Shown piece after piece: positions 46,598 through 58,407 of a DNA stretch of 64,000 nt (its first letter is position 1; the number at the start of each line of letters is the position of its first letter). Under the pieces are notes generated by a model. That model saw only the letters and a list, made by a program, of their open reading frames with translations, was not told where the DNA came from and did no database searches. The stretch lies in contig JAKSZT010053881.1 of the NCBI GenBank assembly GCA_026826555.1, positions 5,926,807-5,990,806 on the forward strand, written 5' to 3'. Origin of the DNA: Tolypeutes matacus. Lineage: Eukaryota > Chordata > Mammalia > Cingulata > Chlamyphoridae. The translations under genes were made by a program, and so were the position numbers.

Positions 46598-48842
46598 TTT
46601 TTAAAATATATTTTTTATTTAGTTTTAAAAGATCTTAGATTACATAAAATGTTACATAAAAAATATATAAGGGATTCCCACATGCCCCACTCCCCAGACC
46701 TCCCACTTTTCCCCACATTAATAACTTCTTTCATTAGTGTGGTACATTCATTGCAATTGATGAACATATTTTGGAGCATTGCCGCTAAGCATGGTCTGTA
46801 GTTTACATTGTAGTTTACACACTCTCCCACTCAATTCTGTACGCTATGGCAGGATATATAATGGCCTGTATCTGTCACCGCAATGTCATCCAGGTCAATT
46901 CCAAGTCCTGAAAATGCCCCCATATTACACCTCTTTTTCCCTCTCCCTGACTTCAGCACCTCCAGTGGCCACTATCTTCACATCAATGATATAATTTCTT
47001 CCATTGCTAGAATCACAATAAGGCTATAGTAGAATACCAGTAAGTCTACTCTAGTCCATATTTTATTCCCCAATCCTGAGGATTCTGGGATGGTGATGCC
47101 CACTCCACCTCTAATTGAGAGGGGACTTTGAGCCCATATGGCTGATGGATGGGACTCTCTTGCTTGCCATTGTAGACTCTCTCAGTTCCTTGGTGTGGTG
47201 GTTGTCCATCCTCACCTCCTTGTTAGTTGTCCTGGGTGAGTCCAATGAACTGGAGTGTAGGTGCTGCAACTCTGCTGAGGCTCAGGGCCCAGCTGGCACA
47301 TGGACAGCCCAGAAACTCAAGTCTATTGCACGTACCCTGCCAACTCCAGCACCAACTATAGGTTCAAATAAAAGGGACAGAAGAGGCATGTGTAGAGAAG
47401 TCATATCTGAGTCCAACTCTGTTATACCCGGGAGCACAATCTCCAAAGTAGGGCCCTCTGGCAAGGCACCAAACTGGCGCTATCTGCCATGTCTGTAGGA
47501 CCTGGGTGTCTCCAGAGCCCTCGGGAGCCTCACTTTTTGGGGTAGTTTCCACTTTGGCCGTCTATGAGATCCTGCTGAGACATGCATAAGCATTACCTCT
47601 CTGATGACCTCCCAACTCACTTTGAAGTCTTTTAGCCATATGAACTCATTTATCTTTACCTTTTCCCCCTTTTACTCAAGTTCTTTTTCCAGTTGTATCA
47701 CCAGCTTTTCATCACTGTAATATCTATTGTCCTGTATGTACAGTGGCATTTTCTTCCATTTCTTCCCTTGTGTCTTACTTTTTTTTTGCCTTCAAAGAAG
47801 TTTTAGGTCACAATAAAGTTACATACAGGATATAGGGGACTCCCATATACCCACCATCCTCCCCGTTTCCCCCCTTTCTATTAAAAACCTTTTTTACATG
47901 TGGATCGTACATTTGTTACAACTGATGTGCAAATATTGAAACATAGCTATTAACCATGGTTAATGGTTTACATTTTAGACCATACACTTTTATAAATTTT
48001 TGATGAAATTTAACATGGCCTGTATCCATCATTGTAAGATCATGCAGAACACTTCCACTGCCCCCTAAATATCCCCTCTTCCATCTATTCTATTCCTCCC
48101 TCCCCCTCCCCTTGGGGCTCATGGTAACCACCAGGCTTCACTCCTTGAAGGACAAAGTTCATAGATATTTGCTACAATGCTGATGGCTTAACACACTAGT
48201 CTGTCCTCCCCTATTAGGAACCACCCATGCTCTCGAGAGATACTCTCCCCCCTGTTTGAGAACATATTAGGCCTCCCCAGCATGGGAGTCCAACTCCTTC
48301 CCACTCATTATATGGGTCTCCCCCCACTGACACAGCACACTGTGACAAAATGATCACTCATACATTCTCTCAAAAACTGCCCCAGGTGTGCCCTGTCCCA
48401 AACGCGCCCCCATCCAACATCCTAATCCAGAAACCCTTCCTTGTCATATTGCCAAAAGGGGTTTTCTCAACATTGTAGTTTCATCCACGTACCTACAAAT
48501 CCCTAGTGTTCACCTGCTACCCCCCCCCAACACTCTCCCTGGTTTGATGGACCATCTAACCCATCCTCTCCACCCTCCCCCCTTGTCAAGCTTGCACCGC
48601 CCAACCCAATAGTATCCCTACACCCTTGTCATATCCCTTCACTGCCCAACTACTTACTTCCACCTTAGCATAGATTTCGCCCATATGGGTGTTGGCTCAC
48701 AACCATCTTTTCCCTTTCTATTTCTTGTAAACCTGTCTTCCAGTCTCTAGCTCTCTGAGTCAGCTAGATTTGCCTAATTCATATCAGAGTGGTCATGTAA
48801 TATTTTTCCTTCAATGCCTGGCTTGCTTCATTCAACGTAAGG
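46598..48842 (-). mobile_element. 5'-truncated L1 with two 3' UTR modules
   Basis: In minus sense it has the last bases of the ORF2-adjacent region (about 48780-48842), a C-rich 3' UTR part, module B (about 47800-48130), a spacer, module A (about 46630-46990) and the tail. The target-site duplication ccaaggacttctt (46585-46597) recurs with one change at 48843-48855. Confidence 0.88.
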
Positions 48843-48869
48843 CCAAGGACCTCTTCTAAACAGCACTTT

Positions 48870-49015
48870 ACCAGGGCTGATTCTGTTACTTCAGGTGTTT
48901 GTCAGTAAACTGCACTGAGCTCAGTAAGGGCAGGAGCATCGTATTTTTTCCTTTGGGCCTTGGTGGCTAGCCCTATTGCACACAATAGATATCCAATAAA
49001 TTTTGGTTTGTGTGA
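48870..49015 (+). mobile_element. L2 3' end
   Basis: 'gctcagtaagggcaggagca' and 'aatagatatccaataaattt' follow the L2 3' terminal pattern. Confidence 0.6.
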
Positions 49016-49599
49016 TTTATTGGTGGACTGAATGGAATAAGGATTTTAAAATATCATCATCCAGACTGATCTCCACAATTATTAACCCAAATTAATGAGC
49101 GTTACCAACAGGGCTTTCCCATAATAGCTAGCTTTTACTTCCTTTTTTCCCCCTTAGTGTTTAAAGTCTTCTGTCATACCTGCTTACTTTCCCTATTTTC
49201 TGTCTTTTCATGCCTAGAATTTTGCTCTTTCACATTAGCAAGATGAAAGGATCCAGCCCCACACATTTGTGAAGTAAAGCAATCATCACCCACTGTCCTG
49301 CCACTAATCTTAGCCAAAAACAGTAGTCTGCTGAATCTCATGTTCAGAACTACAAGAGCTATCATTACTATTATTACTGAGTACTAATAATGCATTTGCT
49401 ACTAAACCAAGTCTCTCAAGGAGAGTTTTGAAAGACAGTGAGATAGGCAATTCCCAAATATAGCTTAATCTATGGTTCACTATCAATTACATGGGGTGCT
49501 TTGGTTGGGGTGCGGTTTTTCAAGTTAAAAACATCAATTAACTTGAATGTGCCTCTTCAAGTAAAACCATAAGAATATCAATAGACTAGCCATCTTCCA
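49016..49599. other. Intergenic sequence without recognised element
   Basis: Nothing supported. Confidence 0.4.
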
Positions 49600-51858
49600 C
49601 TGTTTTTTTTTCTATTAATTTATAAACACTCTATACCACCAAACAAGAACTCTCCTTTTCCCCTCTTCCCTTTTCTCCTGGTAACCTCTAGTCTACTTTC
49701 TCTGTCTACAATTTTACTATTTCTAGATATTACATATAAGTGAAATCATTGTTTTTATATGCCTTGCTTATTTCACTCAGATGTTTTCAAGATTCATCAG
49801 TCTTGCAGCATGTCTCAGAACTTCATTCATTTTTATGGCTGTATAATATTCTATTGTAGTATTCACATTTTGAATATCCATCCATCTGTGGATGGACACT
49901 TGGGTTACTTCCATCTCTTGGCTATTATTGGGAATAATACTGCTGTAAACACTGGTATACAAGTATCTGTTTGAGTCCCTGTTTTCAATTTTCTTGGGTA
50001 TATACCTAAGAGTGGGATTACCAGGTCATATGGTACTCTATATTTAACATTTTGAGGAACTGCCCTACTGTTTTCCATAATGGCTATACCATATTACATT
50101 CCCACCAGCAATGCACAAGGGTTCTAAATTCTCCATTTCCTCTTCAACACTTGTCATTTTTCTTTTCTTTTCTTTTTTTTTTTTTTAATATTAGATATCC
50201 TTGTGGGTATGAAATGGTTCCAATTGTGGTTCTGATTTTCATTTCCCTAATGGCTAATGATATTGAACATCTTCTCATGTGCTTATTGGTCATTAGAATA
50301 TCCTCTTTGGGAAAATATCCATTCAAGTCATTTGCCTATTTTTTAATTGGGTTGTTTGTCTTTTTGTTTTTGAGTTGTAAGTGTTCTTTATATATTCTGG
50401 AGACTAAATCCTTATCAGATATATAATTTGCCACTATTTTCTCCCATTCCATAGGTTGCTTTTTCACTTTCTTGATAATTCCTTTGGTGCATAAAAGTTT
50501 TTAATATTGATGAAGTCAAATTTACTTATTGTTTCTTTTTTTGCTTATGCATTTGGTGTCAAATCTCAGAATACAACGCCAAATAAAAGATCATGAAAAT
50601 TTGCCCTTAAATTCTCTTCTAAGAGAATTACAGTTTTAGTGCTTATATTTAGGTCCTTGATCCATTTTGAGTTATTTTTGTATACAGTTGTGAGGTAGAG
50701 GTCCGCTTCATTCTTTTGCATAGGGATATCCAATTTTCCTAGCACCGTTTTTGGAAGAGACTGTTCTTACCCCTTTCCATGTACTTGGAATCCTTATTAA
50801 AAAAATAAGTTGGCCATAGATGTGTGGATCTATATCTGGAGTTTCAATTCTATTCCATTGTTATATATGTTTTGATCACTGTAGCTTTGTGGTAAGTTTT
50901 GAAATTGTAGAGTGTGAGTCCTCAAATTTTGTTCTTCTTTTTCAAATTGTTTTGGCTATTTGGGACCCCTGGTAATTTCACATTAATTTGAGGATCAACA
51001 TTTCTATTTCTGCAAAAAAGGCTGCTGGCATTTTGATAGGTATTGTGTTGATCTATAGATCATTTTGGGTAGTATTGACATCTTAACAATATTGTTTTCC
51101 AATCCATTCAAATAAGATGTTTTGCCATTTGTTTAGGTCTTCCTTAATTTCTTTCAACAGTATTTTATAGTTTTCAGTGTACAAGTCTTTTCCCTCCTAG
51201 ATTAAATTTATTCTTAGATATTTTATTCTTTTAGATGCTATAGTGGATTGAATTATGTAAACTGAAGGGGTGGGGAGCATGTTCTTATCTTAATCCCATT
51301 CCTGTAGGTGTGAACCCATTGAAAATAGAAACTTTTGAAGATGTTAAGGTATGGCCAATTGAACTGGGTCTTAATCCTATTACTGGAGGCCTTAAAAAGG
51401 GGAGAGCCATGGGGAGGAGCCAGAAGCTGGAAGTCAGTGAGAACCTGGAAGAGAAAGGAGAGGACATCCCCATGTGATGGGCAAGCCAAGGAACTTAAGG
51501 ATTGTCAGATACCAGAATGCTACTGGTCCCAGGAGGAAGCAAGCCTTCTAGTCTCTGAAACTGTGAGGCAAAAAATTCCTGTTTTTAAGCTAACCCGTCC
51601 TGTGGCCAATGTCTATCCTGGAAAATAAGATAAATGCAATTGTAAATAGAATTGTTTTCTTAGTTTCCTCTTTGGATTGTTCACTGCTAGTTTATAGAAA
51701 CACAGTGACTTTTGTTATCTGCAATTTTGCTTATTTGTTTATTAGCTTTGGTAGCTTTGCTGTGGATTCCTTTGTATTTTCTATGTATGGGATCCTGTTC
51801 TCTATGAAGAGATAGATTTACTTCTTCCTTTCCAATTTGAAATCTTCCACTGATTTTT
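49600..51858 (-). mobile_element. L1 fragment (3' UTR and ORF2 C-terminal half)
   Basis: The reverse of L1 code is readable: 3' UTR at 49600-49750, then ORF2 C-terminus ('tggatggacacttgggttac' and 'ctatactttgcttt'-type segments), continuing past an LTR insertion to about 51845. Frames are broken. Confidence 0.8.
51237..51612 (+). mobile_element. MaLR-type solo LTR in the L1
   Basis: 'ttgaattatgtaaactgaag', 'tggtcccaggaggaagcaag' and 'ctctgaaactgtgaggc' parallel the LTR at 19870-20296. L1 sequence resumes at 51613. Confidence 0.65.
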
Positions 51859-52304
51859 TTTTTTAAGATTTATTTATTTATTTATTTATTTACTTTTATC
51901 CATTTATCCCCCTCCCCCCATTTTTGCTGTTTTTGTGTCCATTCGCTGGGCAATTCTCTGTGTCTGTTTCCTGCCCTCTCTTCTCATCCTTCTTCTGTCT
52001 TCACTGGGATTCGATCCTTGGAACCTCCGATGTGGGAGAGAGGCGTTCTACTGCCTGCACCACCTTAGTTCCTGGTTTTTAAGCACATCTTGTCTTGCCT
52101 CTCCCTTGTGTCACTCTCCTATTATGACATCATCTTGCTGTTTTGCTCGGCAGGGCCTGAAGGCGCATCCACACGTGGGGCCTAGTGGCCTGCGTGCCTT
52201 CTGTATTTTTCTTTTTTTCTTTTTACTGAGAGGTCCTGGGGATCGAACCCAGGTCCCTCCATATGGGAGATGGATGCCCAGCCATTTGAGCCACATCCGC
52301 CCCC
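51859..52304 (-). mobile_element. Dimeric tRNA-type SINE with two different heads
   Basis: This is a reverse copy of the 9677 and 19366 elements, with B boxes near 52010 and 52235. The target-site duplication tccactgattttt is at 51846-51858 and 52305-52317. Confidence 0.9.
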
Positions 52305-52844
52305 TCCACTGATTTTTAAAAAATTATTGTGGTAACATATATGTAATATAAAATTTCCAATTTAACCACTTTCATGTATGCAATTCGGTGGCAGTAAGTA
52401 CGTTCACAATGTTGTTCTACCATTACCACTATCCATTACCAGAACTTTTCCATCACCCCACACAGAAATTCTTTACCCATTAAGCATTGACTCCCAATTC
52501 CTCCTCACTCTGCTCCTGGTAACCTGTAATCTACTTTGTGTCTCTATGAATTTGCATATTCTAGTTATTTAATTAAAGTCTAATTATATAATATCTGTCC
52601 TTTTGTGTCTGACTTATTTCACTCAACATGATATCTTCAAGGTTCATCCATGTTGTAGTATGTATCAGAACTTCATTCCTTTTTATATCTGAATAATATC
52701 CATTGTATGTATATATCACATTTTGTTTGCCTATCCATCTTTTGCTGGATACTTGGATTGCTTCCACCTCTTGGCTATTGGGTATAATGCTACTATGAAC
52801 ATTGGTATACAAGTATCTGTTCGAGTCCCTGCTTTACATTTTTT

Positions 52845-53025
52845 TTTTTTTTTTTAAAGATTTTATTTATTTATTCATTTATCCCCCCCTTGCTGCTTGT
52901 GCTCGCTGGGTCAGCTAACCACGCCGTGCGGGCGGGCTTGCCTTCACCAGGAGGCCCCGGGAACCAAACCTGGGGCCTTCCATATGGTAAACGGGAGCCC
53001 TACTGATTGAGCCACAGCCGCTTCC
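52845..53025 (-). mobile_element. DAS-type SINE, well preserved
   Basis: T-rich end, body and head ending 'ccgcttcc'. The flanking repeat 'ctgctttacatttttt' occurs before (from 52829) and after (53026-53041). Confidence 0.92.
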
Positions 53026-53199
53026 CTGCTTTACATTTTTTTGAGTATATACCTAGGAGTGAGATTGCCAGGTCATATGGTAATTCTATACTTAACTTTC
53101 TGAAGGACCGCTAAACTGTTTTCCACAGCACCTGTACCATTTTACAATCCCACAACGATGTACAAGTGTTCCCATTTCTCCACATTTTTGGTGGCATTG

Positions 53200-53402
53200 T
53201 TTTTTTTTTTTTCTTTTCTTTTCTTCCCTTCCTTCCTTCCTCCCTCCCTCCCTCCCTCCCTCCCTCCCTTCCTTCCTTCCTTCCTTCCTTCTTCCTTTCT
53301 TTCTTTCTTCCTTCCTTCCTTTCTATCTTTCTTTCTTTCCCTTCCTTCCTTCCTTCCTTCCTTCCTTCCTTTCTTTCTTTTCTTCCCCCCCTTTCTTTCT
53401 TA
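53200..53402 (+). repeat. Pyrimidine tract, (TTCC)n/(CCCT)n/(CTTT)n microsatellite
   Basis: About 200 bases with only T and C on the plus strand apart from a single A near 53323. The long lysine/arginine/glutamate- or serine/phenylalanine/leucine/proline-rich open frames here are products of the repeat. Confidence 0.95.
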
Positions 53403-53485
53403 ATAATAGCCATTCTCGTGGCTGTGATATTCCCCTGATTTTAGTGACATTATTATATGGCATTTGTATCAAGATGCAGTATAAA

Positions 53486-53702
53486 GGGAGGTGGGCAACA
53501 TGGGAATCCCAGTGGGTTCCGTGTAATATTTTAGGTAATCTAAGCACCTCTTAAAATATATGTATATATATATATATATAAATAACATTTTTGTAAGCAA
53601 ATACACATATATGCACATATATTTATATATCATTATGCAAATGTTTGTATGTATTGTGAGAATTTTGATTTTTACCCATAATAATAAAAAAAAAAAAAAA
53701 AA
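53486..53702 (+). mobile_element. Very short L1 3' end with extra downstream sequence (candidate 3' transduction)
   Basis: About 65 bases of the L1 terminus ('gcaacatgggaatcccagtg', 'ggtaatctaagcacctc') are followed by about 130 bases not found in the other L1 copies here. An AATAAA-containing A tail follows. The target-site duplication aagatgcagtataaa is at 53471-53485 and 53703-53717. Confidence 0.8.
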
Positions 53703-54879
53703 AAGATGCAGTATAAAATCAGCATGGAAATCCATGTCACTTCTCACATTCATCTATTCTAACTCAGGATTTGAACCACTCAAGCTATTTTTTAATTTTT
53801 ATCTTTAAAAAAGCTTTAGATTACATAAATATTACATAAAAAATATAGGGGCTTCCCATAAACCCCATTTCCCCTCCAAACACTTTCCCCATTAACATCT
53901 TTCATAAGTGTGGTACATTTGTTGCAATTAAGGAACACATACTGAAGCATTGCTACTAACCATGGTCTATAGTTTACATTATGGTTTATACTTTGCACTG
54001 CACAATTTTACAGGTTTTGAAAAAAATGTATGATGGCCTGTATTCATCATTACAGGATCATGCAGAACAATTCCAATGTCCCAAAAAGTGCCCCATGTTA
54101 CACCTATTCTTCCCTCTTCCTCCCCTCAGAACTGCTGGTGACCACTGCCTTTATAACAATGTTACAAGTTCTTCTGTTACTAGAATAATAATAAGTCTAC
54201 TTTACTCCATAGTTGCAGTCTCCCCTTATGTTTGTTCATTTCTCAGTCTTGAGGATTTAGGGGTGATGATGCCCACTCTGCTTCCAATTGAGAGGGGGCT
54301 TAGATTCCATGGGGCAGATGGATGGAATTGTCTTGCTTGCAGTTGTAGATACTCTGTTTTGTGGGATGGATGTTGTCCATCATCATCATTTTGTTAGCTG
54401 TCGTGGGTGAGTCTGATGAACCGGAGAGTAGGTGTTGGCTGCCTATAGTGTGTAGATGTCTCTAGAGCCCTCAGGAGCCCCCCTGCTTGAGGCACTGTTT
54501 ACTGTGGAAATCAATGAGATCCTACTGAGACCTGCATAAGCCTAACCTCTGGAATGACGTCCCAACTCACTTTGAAATCTCTTTAGCCACGTAAACTCAT
54601 TTGTATTTAATATTTACCCCTTTTGGTCAAGGTGTTTTCCCAGATGCATTGCTAGTTGGCACTTGGTGCTAGGGAGGCTCATCCCCAGGAGTCATGTCCC
54701 GGGGGCGGTGAGGGGCAGGAAAGATAGTAAGTTTATATGCTGAGCTTAGCTTAGAGAGGGGCCACATTTGAGCAACCAGGAGGCTTTCAGGAAGTAACTC
54801 TTAGGCAATATATAATACTAGGCTAAGTTTCAATTTCACAAGACTGAGGTTCCTAAGTACAAGCCTCAATAACAAGGGC

Positions 54880-55093
54880 TGGAAGCAGCTGTGGCTCAAG
54901 TAATTGAGCTACCGTTTACCATATGGAGGACATGAGTTTGATCACCGGGACCTCCTGGTAAGAAAAGAAAAAAAAAGACATCCCAGACCTGCGTGGTGAG
55001 GCACAGGACCCCGTGCAGCGCAGAGAGGTGCAGGTCCCCGTGTGGCAACACACCAAAAAAGATGATGATGCAACCAGATAGAAAAAAAACAAC
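54880..55093 (+). mobile_element. DAS-type SINE
   Basis: Diverged head 'ggaagcagctgtggctcaag' and 'gagtttgatcaccggg'. The target-site duplication aacaagggc is at 54871-54879 and 55094-55102. Confidence 0.85.
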
Positions 55094-55649
55094 AACAAGG
55101 GCCTAGTGCATTGGTCTGTCCTCCTTTGCTAGGCACTGCCCATGTACTCTAGGGATTCTTGCCTCTCTGTTAGAGAATGTAGCAGGACTCCCCAGGATGG
55201 GAATTTAATATTCTTTTTCATTGTGTGGGGCTCCACCCAACAGGACAACACCCCATGACCATTTGAACACATTCATATTCCATAGAGGCATGCCCCAGGT
55301 GTACCCTTCCTCACATTGACACCCTGCACCAGTGATCCTTCCCTGCTACAATTGTGACCCCTCTGCAATCCAAAACCTCCCCAAAAACAAAGCCCCCAAA
55401 ATAAATAAAAAATAATGAAAAAATGAAAAAAAAAAACAAATAATTTTTTTGCTTTGTGTCTTTTATCACTGTGAGATCTGTTAACTTTTATGTACAGTGA
55501 CAATTTCTTCTTTTTTCCCCCCCAGTGTCTTATTTTTTTCACTTTATTTTCCAAGCAGCTTTAGGTTACAGAAAAGTCATGTAGAAACTATAGGGGATTC
55601 CCATATACTCTGCCCCCCCCTCTCACATTTCCCCTATTAATAGCATCTT

Positions 55650-55921
55650 TTTTTTTTTTTAAGATTTATTTATTTGTTTATTCCCCCTTGCTGCTTGTGC
55701 TCGCTGTGTCCACTTGCTGTGCGTTTTTCTGTGTCTGCTTGTCTCCCTTTGTTGCGTCATCTTGCTGTGTCAGCTCACCACGTGGCGCGCGCCATCAGCT
55801 CATCACGCCGTGCAGGTGCAGGCCAGCTTGCCTTCACCAGGAGGCCCCGGGAATCGAACACGAACACGGGGCCTCCCATATGGTAAATGGGAGCCCAACC
55901 ACTTGAGCCACATCCATTTCT
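55650..55921 (-). mobile_element. DAS-type SINE, long form
   Basis: T-rich end, body and antisense head. The 17-bp target-site duplication cctattaatagcatctt (55633-55649) recurs with one change at 55922-55938. Confidence 0.92.
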
Positions 55922-56303
55922 CCTATTAATAACATCTTACGTGAGTATGGTACATTTGTTACAATTGATGTACAAATATTGAAGCATCACTACTAACCAT
56001 GTTCAATGGTTTACATTATGGCTTACATTTTGCACTGTACACTTTTATAGGTTTTGACAAAATGTATATAGCCTATATTCATCATTGCAAGATCATGCAG
56101 AACAAGTCCAATGTCCTAAAAATGATGCCCTATGTTCCATCTATTCTTCCTTTCTCCTCCCCTCAGAACCTATAGTAACTACTAAGTTTCACTTTTTGAA
56201 GAATAAGACTCATAGTTACATGCATTAATACTAAGGGATTTAAATATTGTTCTGTTTTCTTTTATTAGGCACTGCTTATGTTCTTGAGAGATTCTTGCCC
56301 CTC

Positions 56304-58407
56304 TGTATTAGTCAGCCAAAGGGGTGCTGATGCAAAATACCAGAAATCTGTTGGCTTTTATAAAGGGTATTTATTTGGGGGTAGAAGCTTACAGTTACCA
56401 GGCCATAAAGCATAAGTTACTTCCCTCACCAAAGTCTGTTGCCACGTGTTGGAGCAAAATGGCTGCTGATGTTTGAGGGTTCAGGCTTCCTGGGTTCCTC
56501 TCTTCCCGGGGCTTGCTTCTCTCCTGGCTCATCTCCTCTGCTATCTCCACAAGGCCAGCTGTAGACTATCAGTTGAATAGCTTGTTTCTCTTCCCAGGGC
56601 TGTTTCTCTTTCCTCACGACCAAGCTCCTCTGTGTGCTTACTTCCTGGGGCTCCAGCTCAAAAACTGCAGCATCAAATCTCCAACTCCTCTGCTCCGCTG
56701 TGTAGTTTTTATCTGTGAGTCCACACCCACCAAGGGGGCTGGGACTCAATGTCCTACTGACATGGCCCAATCAAAGCCCTAATCATAATTTAATCACACC
56801 CAAGAACAGCCCAGTTTACAAACATTATCCAATATCTATATTTGGAATTCATAAATAATGCCAAACTGCAACACTACACCCTCTGAATTCCAAAAAGACA
56901 TTATAATATTAAAAAAACCTTAAATCAGTAAAAATACTAAGTACAAAATCATATCATAATCAGTTTAAAGAAATACAGTTTGTCTTGAGGCAAAGTCCCA
57001 TCTGGCTGTAAACTTCTGAAAAACAAAATAATTTATCTGCTTCCAATACATAAATGGACAGACAAAGGATAAACATTTTCATTGCCATAAGGAGAATTGG
57101 GAAGAAAACATGAGTTGCAGGTTCTCTACAGTTCAGTAAACCTGCAGGACATCCTCCATTCAATTTCAAAGTCTGAGAGTCATTCTTAAGATGATGATTT
57201 CTTCCCCTTGGGGCCTCATGAGGAACCACCCTTTCCACAGGCTTGCCCAATGGCCATTTTCTTGATTCCACCCTCATCAAGCATCTGAGTGTTGACCAAG
57301 CTCTAGACCTCACTCTCCAAGAGCATTGGGGTGATTGCCACACCATACCCAATCTTTGGGTTAGAGTCTTAAGCCCCCTAGTACAGTGAAGTGAAGACAA
57401 CATCCTCCCTAACCTTTGGCATACAGGCTCAACACTCTCAGAGCAATGAGTTGACCACCTGGCCTTCTCTAATCCATGGGAGACAGGCCCACCCCTCTCA
57501 GACCTATAGGATGCTGACCTTAACTGCCCTAATCCCTGAGGAATGTTCTTCACCCTATCTGTACCCTGGAGTGGCAAAATTCTCCCCATACATCAGGTGG
57601 GAACATCCACCCTCTTCAACTGCTGGGGCAAACTCACCCTCTCTGTACACATGGTGGGGTTCCTCTCTTGGCCAAAGGCAATGTCTTAATTCCAGATCTC
57701 AGCTTCCATGGATTTCCTCTTAAAGCTGTTTCTCCTTCAATCTCTCCTTTCCATGTACCTTTTAGTCCAAGTGAACAGTGGTTTTGTTCATACAGCGCTC
57801 TCAGAAAGCTTGTTGGTTTAGCATGCAAGAAGCAGGGGTTCAAGCCATCAGACAGTAAGACTTTCCACAAGTCTTTCCGAGATAACTGCAACTTCAATCC
57901 TGATTTACAATTTCCAAGTTTAGTTAAGTCCTCAAATGGAGCACTATCATCTGGGAGCTTGATTTCCAGAGGCTTAGAGTTTCCAGAATCAGTTACTGTT
58001 TTCTTTGTGCCCAACAGTTCAGTTCTCAGCTTATCTCGCTCATCTAGCATTTTGCTATAAGCTGCAAGGATAAGCCAAGTTGCATTCTCTGAGTTTATTT
58101 TGGAAAGTTCTTCAGCTAAATGCCCAGGCTTGCCATGTTCAAATTCTGCCTTCCATAATGCACCAGGAGTTAATCTTGCTAAGTTCTCTGTGACTTTAAA
58201 ACACAGATCGCCTTTCCTCCTGTTTCCAGTAATAGTTTCATCATTTTCTTCTCTTTAAAATCCATATTACTATCAACAGTCTCTTCAAAGCACTGTAGGA
58301 CTTTTCTACCAAGTATCTCACAATTCCTCCAAAAAATAACCCTTACCCATTTATTAAAACCATTTCAGCATTTTGGTAATTGCAAAAGCACTGCTCAACT
58401 CTCGGTA
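56304..58407 (-). mobile_element. MaLR-like element with internal region and a single (3') LTR
   Basis: The plus strand begins tgtattagtcagccaaagg, the reverse of an MaLR LTR end, up to about 56870. About 1.5 kb of internal sequence follows and stops at 'gcactgctcaactctcggta'. Read in sense, this is the MaLR internal start (taccgagag). The 6-bp repeat ccctct at 56299-56304 and 58408-58413 flanks it. No 5' LTR is present. Internal open frames (for example 209 codons at 56960-57589) show no similarity that I recognise. Confidence 0.65.

Larger units (their letters stand above)
52318..53440 (-). mobile_element. L1M fragment (3' UTR and ORF2 C-terminus)
   Basis: 'gtaatataaaatttccaatt', 'gtctgacttatttcactcaa' and 'cattggtatacaagtatctg' are the reverse of an L1 3' region. 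A SINE and a (TTCC)n tract interrupt it. Confidence 0.8.

Noticed and set aside
53111..53438. Lysine/arginine/glutamate- or serine/phenylalanine/leucine/proline-rich open frames
   Set aside because: They are produced by the (TTCC)n microsatellite.
56960..57589. A 209-codon open frame on the minus strand
   Set aside because: It lies inside the MaLR-like element, has low-complexity tryptophan-, arginine- and serine-rich composition and no recognisable family. Not treated as a gene.
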